This document shows, piece after piece, positions 31,011 through 32,666 of a stretch of DNA of 32,666 nucleotides. The first letter of the stretch is position 1. Each line of letters opens with the position of its first letter. The stretch is from contig CAMAQR010000040.1 of the NCBI GenBank assembly GCA_945860375.1, positions 1 through 32,666 on the forward strand. Direction: 5' to 3'. The notes under the pieces are model-generated. The model did not search any database and was not told where the DNA came from. It saw only the letters and a list, made by a program, of their open reading frames with translations. The position numbers were made by a program, and so were the translations under genes. Source of the stretch: Pseudorhodobacter antarcticus. Lineage in GTDB: Bacteria; Pseudomonadota; Alphaproteobacteria; Rhodobacterales; Rhodobacteraceae.

Positions 31011-32294
31011 ATGGCGGCATTGCTTCTGACAGGCGCGCGACTTCTTGACGTGGTCACTGGTGAAACCGCTCCAGGTATGTCGATATTGATCGAGGGCACG
31101 CGTATCACCCGCATCGTTGAGGGTGAAATTCAAGCACGTGGTGCAACACATATTGACGTTGCGGGCCGAACGGTGATGCCTGGACTGATAGATGCGCATG
31201 TCCACGCAATTGCAGTTGCAGATAGCTTCCCAGCGATTGCTGACCTCTCGCCATACCTCGTCGGTGCGCGGGCGTTGCGTGTCCTATCGGATATGCTGTC
31301 GCGCGGCTACACCACAGTGCGCGATGCCGGCGGAGCAGATGCCGGTCTGGCAGCGGCCGTTCAAGAAGGGCCGGTCTACGGCCCGCGGCTCTTTCCATCG
31401 GGGCTCGCTCTTGCTCAGCGACATGGCCAGGGGGATTTTGGGCGCGGGTCAACCGCCCATCCGGGTTGCCCTGTCTGCCATGGACGCCGAACGATCACGC
31501 GCGTGGTCAAAGGGGAGGTCGAACTGCGGGCAGCTGTGCGTGAAGAGCTGGACAACGGGGCTGCGCAGATCAAGCTCATGGCATCGGGCGGGATCCTTTC
31601 AGGCATACCAATGGAAGAGCCCCACTTCACCCGGACCGAGATCGCAGCCGCGGTTACTGAAGCAAAAGCAGCCGGGACATACGTTATGGCGCATGCCTAC
31701 GAAAGCCTCGCCATCGATAATTGCATCGCTGCAGGCGTGCGGTCAATTGAGCATGCCACGCTCCTATCTCCAGATACGGCGAAACGCATTGCCGCTGCGG
31801 GCGCAGGCATCGTTCCAACGTTAACAGTCTTCGCGGTGCTTCGCGACAGTGCAGAAGATCAAGTGACCCGGGCGCGAATGTCACGCCTTCTCCAGTCGGG
31901 GCTCGAAAGCATCGACATTGCGCGCTCAGCTGGAGTTCTAACCGGCCATGGGACTGACCTGCATCACACTGCGCAGCATCGCCAGCCCGAAGAGCTTTTG
32001 CTCCGCCGCCCAGTAATGAACAATCTTGAGATCATCCGGGCCGCAACACTTGGCAATGCCACAATTATGGGGATAGCCGACAAAGTTGGCAAAATCGTTG
32101 AGGGGATGCTCGCCGACCTTATCGTGCTGAATGGCAACCCATTGGCCAACATCGAAGTGCTCTGCACACCGGCCCGCAACCTCGCATGTGTAATCCGCGG
32201 GGGGGTACTCTGTATCGACAGGATCAGGCACCTGCCTTATGCCGATGTCGGCACAAGGCACACACCTTGCGAGGCGCAATGTCGGAGGCTTTGA
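31011..32294 (+). CDS. Metal-dependent amidohydrolase family protein (Xaa-Pro dipeptidase/imidazolonepropionase-like)
   Basis: This 427-aa cytoplasmic amidohydrolase has a complete binuclear metal set: His63 and His65 (LIDAHVHA), Lys188 (AQIKLMASGG), His228 (VMAHAYE), His248 (IEHATLL) and Asp316 (TGHGTD). The pattern matches the prolidase/cyclic-amide subgroup that cleaves N-acyl or dipeptide bonds, distinct from hydantoinases. The start is the ATG at 31011, preceded by ACAGGGTAACAGC; an upstream GTG at 30981 has no ribosome-binding site. The C-terminus runs past the usual closing strand (ACVIRGGVLCID) into a basic, Cys-containing tail (PYADVGTRHTPCEAQCRRL). This may have been added when downstream DNA was rearranged. 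It is the last gene of module 2 and probably hydrolyses the imported compound or an intermediate. Confidence 0.9.
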   Translation: MAALLLTGARLLDVVTGETAPGMSILIEGTRITRIVEGEIQARGATHIDVAGRTVMPGLIDAHVHAIAVADSFPAIADLSPYLVGARALRVLSDMLSRGYTTVRDAGGADAGLAAAVQEGPVYGPRLFPSGLALAQRHGQGDFGRGSTAHPGCPVCHGRRTITRVVKGEVELRAAVREELDNGAAQIKLMASGGILSGIPMEEPHFTRTEIAAAVTEAKAAGTYVMAHAYESLAIDNCIAAGVRSIEHATLLSPDTAKRIAAAGAGIVPTLTVFAVLRDSAEDQVTRARMSRLLQSGLESIDIARSAGVLTGHGTDLHHTAQHRQPEELLLRRPVMNNLEIIRAATLGNATIMGIADKVGKIVEGMLADLIVLNGNPLANIEVLCTPARNLACVIRGGVLCIDRIRHLPYADVGTRHTPCEAQCRRL

Positions 32295-32350
32295 GCAAGA
32301 AGCTGGATTGATCGTGACCTCGGCGAAAGAAGGCGACGGCGCGCGGGTCT

Positions 32351-32458
32351 ATCATTCCCAACTCCACCGATGAGGGTGTCGGCGCCCGTTCCACCTGCGA
32401 GCGTATCGGCAAGTGCCGACCCCGACACCATCGTGGCGGCTCCGCTGCTGGTCACCAA
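32351..32458 (-). pseudogene. Remnant of an RTX (haemolysin-type Ca-binding repeat) gene
   Basis: The minus-strand frame contains ALADTLAGGTGADTLIGG followed by VGND, two consecutive GGxGxDxLxG nonapeptide units typical of type I-secreted RTX proteins. The pattern breaks after GND into unrelated, arginine-rich sequence. There is no start region, and an insertion sequence lies 62 bases upstream of the repeats. Full RTX proteins are several hundred residues or more, so this is a fragment. Confidence 0.5.
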
Positions 32459-32519
32459 GAAGCCTTTGGTAGCGGGCGTTCATAAAGATCTTCCGCCGTG
32501 CCCACCTGTTCGATCCGAC

Positions 32520-32666
32520 TGAACCGCCCCGGGTTTATCGGAGGGTGATTTGTTCAACGACTAGGCGACCATATCGATTGTGTTCAGGTTTGCATAGAAC
32601 GCCTCCTCTGCTTCTGCGGGGGTGATGTATCCGATAGGGCCGAGCAGGCGACGATTGTTATACCAA
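32520..32666 (-). mobile_element. IS3-family insertion sequence, right end (cut by the window)
   Basis: The segment includes a probable terminal inverted repeat starting TGAACCGCCCCGGGTTTATC (32520-32539) and extending to 32543, a style common in IS3-type elements of alphaproteobacteria. It is followed by the 3' end of a transposase gene. The other end lies beyond the window. Confidence 0.75.
32561..32666 (-). CDS. IS3-family transposase OrfB, C-terminal part
   Basis: This partial minus-strand frame enters from the window edge. Its visible 34 residues include WYNNRRLLGPIGYITPAEA and end in NLNTIDMVA and TAG. The W-Y-N-x-x-R pattern followed by a Gly-x-x-(T/S)P segment is the characteristic tail of IS3-family (rve/DDE) transposases after the catalytic Glu. 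The catalytic residues themselves lie outside the window. Confidence 0.85.
   Translation of the reverse strand, partial: WYNNRRLLGPIGYITPAEAEEAFYANLNTIDMVA

Noticed and set aside
1..32666. CRISPR array
   Set aside because: No series of regularly spaced identical repeats was seen; the only short repeats are those near 4.0-4.3 kb.

Overview
The window reads as GC-rich chromosomal DNA of an alphaproteobacterium, most likely Rhodobacterales (a Paracoccus/Rhodobacter/Roseobacter relative). This rests on codon usage, the initiator-tRNA sequence type, a SulP gene with a Usp remnant behind it, and the style of the ABC operons. No rRNA or taxonomic marker gene is present, so the assignment is an inference. 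It is accessory, catabolic DNA with traces of recombination at both ends and in the middle.

Layout. (1) 1-2272: an unrecognised 203-aa protein and a WYL-domain transcription factor are transcribed divergently around a perfect 8-bp inverted repeat. (2) 2273-4344: a SulP anion transporter is followed by a 25-codon stump of a universal stress protein gene. Next comes a 3' fragment of the initiator tRNA-fMet gene, framed by an 11-bp inverted repeat and by two nearly identical 19-bp repeats. This looks like an attachment-site scar of an integrative element. (3) 4345-5922: a lone class II Fic protein. (4) 6298-22077: module 1, a GlxA-type regulator followed by a long, tightly packed operon. It encodes a Tat-exported solute-binding protein, two Dpp/Opp-type permeases and a fused double ATPase. 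These are followed by a hydantoinase/dihydropyrimidinase, a PuuE-like deacetylase-fold protein, a ThDP enzyme, a second cyclic amidohydrolase with a degenerate metal site, three SDRs and a sugar-epimerase-type oxidoreductase. (5) 22078-22732: a terminator-like hairpin and debris. (6) 22733-32294: module 2. An SDR and a DapA-like aldolase face a GntR/FCD regulator across a palindromic operator. The regulator leads an operon with a class I glutamine amidotransferase, a Pot-type ABC importer (binding protein, fused double permease, ATPase), a creatinase-like M24 protein and a metal-dependent amidohydrolase. (7) 32295-32666: remnant of an RTX calcium-binding repeat gene and the end of an IS3-family insertion sequence.

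How the genes work together. Both modules pair an importer with enzymes that open cyclic or linear C-N (amide, ureide, amidine) bonds, plus oxidoreductases, and each has its own regulator. Module 1 probably imports a cyclic ureide-like compound (hydantoin, dihydropyrimidine or allantoin analogue) and opens the ring. A ThDP enzyme lacking the canonical catalytic Glu would then act on a 2-oxo-type product. No N-carbamoylase is present to finish a classical hydantoin pathway. Module 2 probably handles a different amide/amidine-containing cation. The exact substrates cannot be read from sequence. The most interesting signals are the three enzymes that have lost textbook catalytic residues inside intact, co-translated operons, and the att-like scar at about 4.0-4.3 kb.
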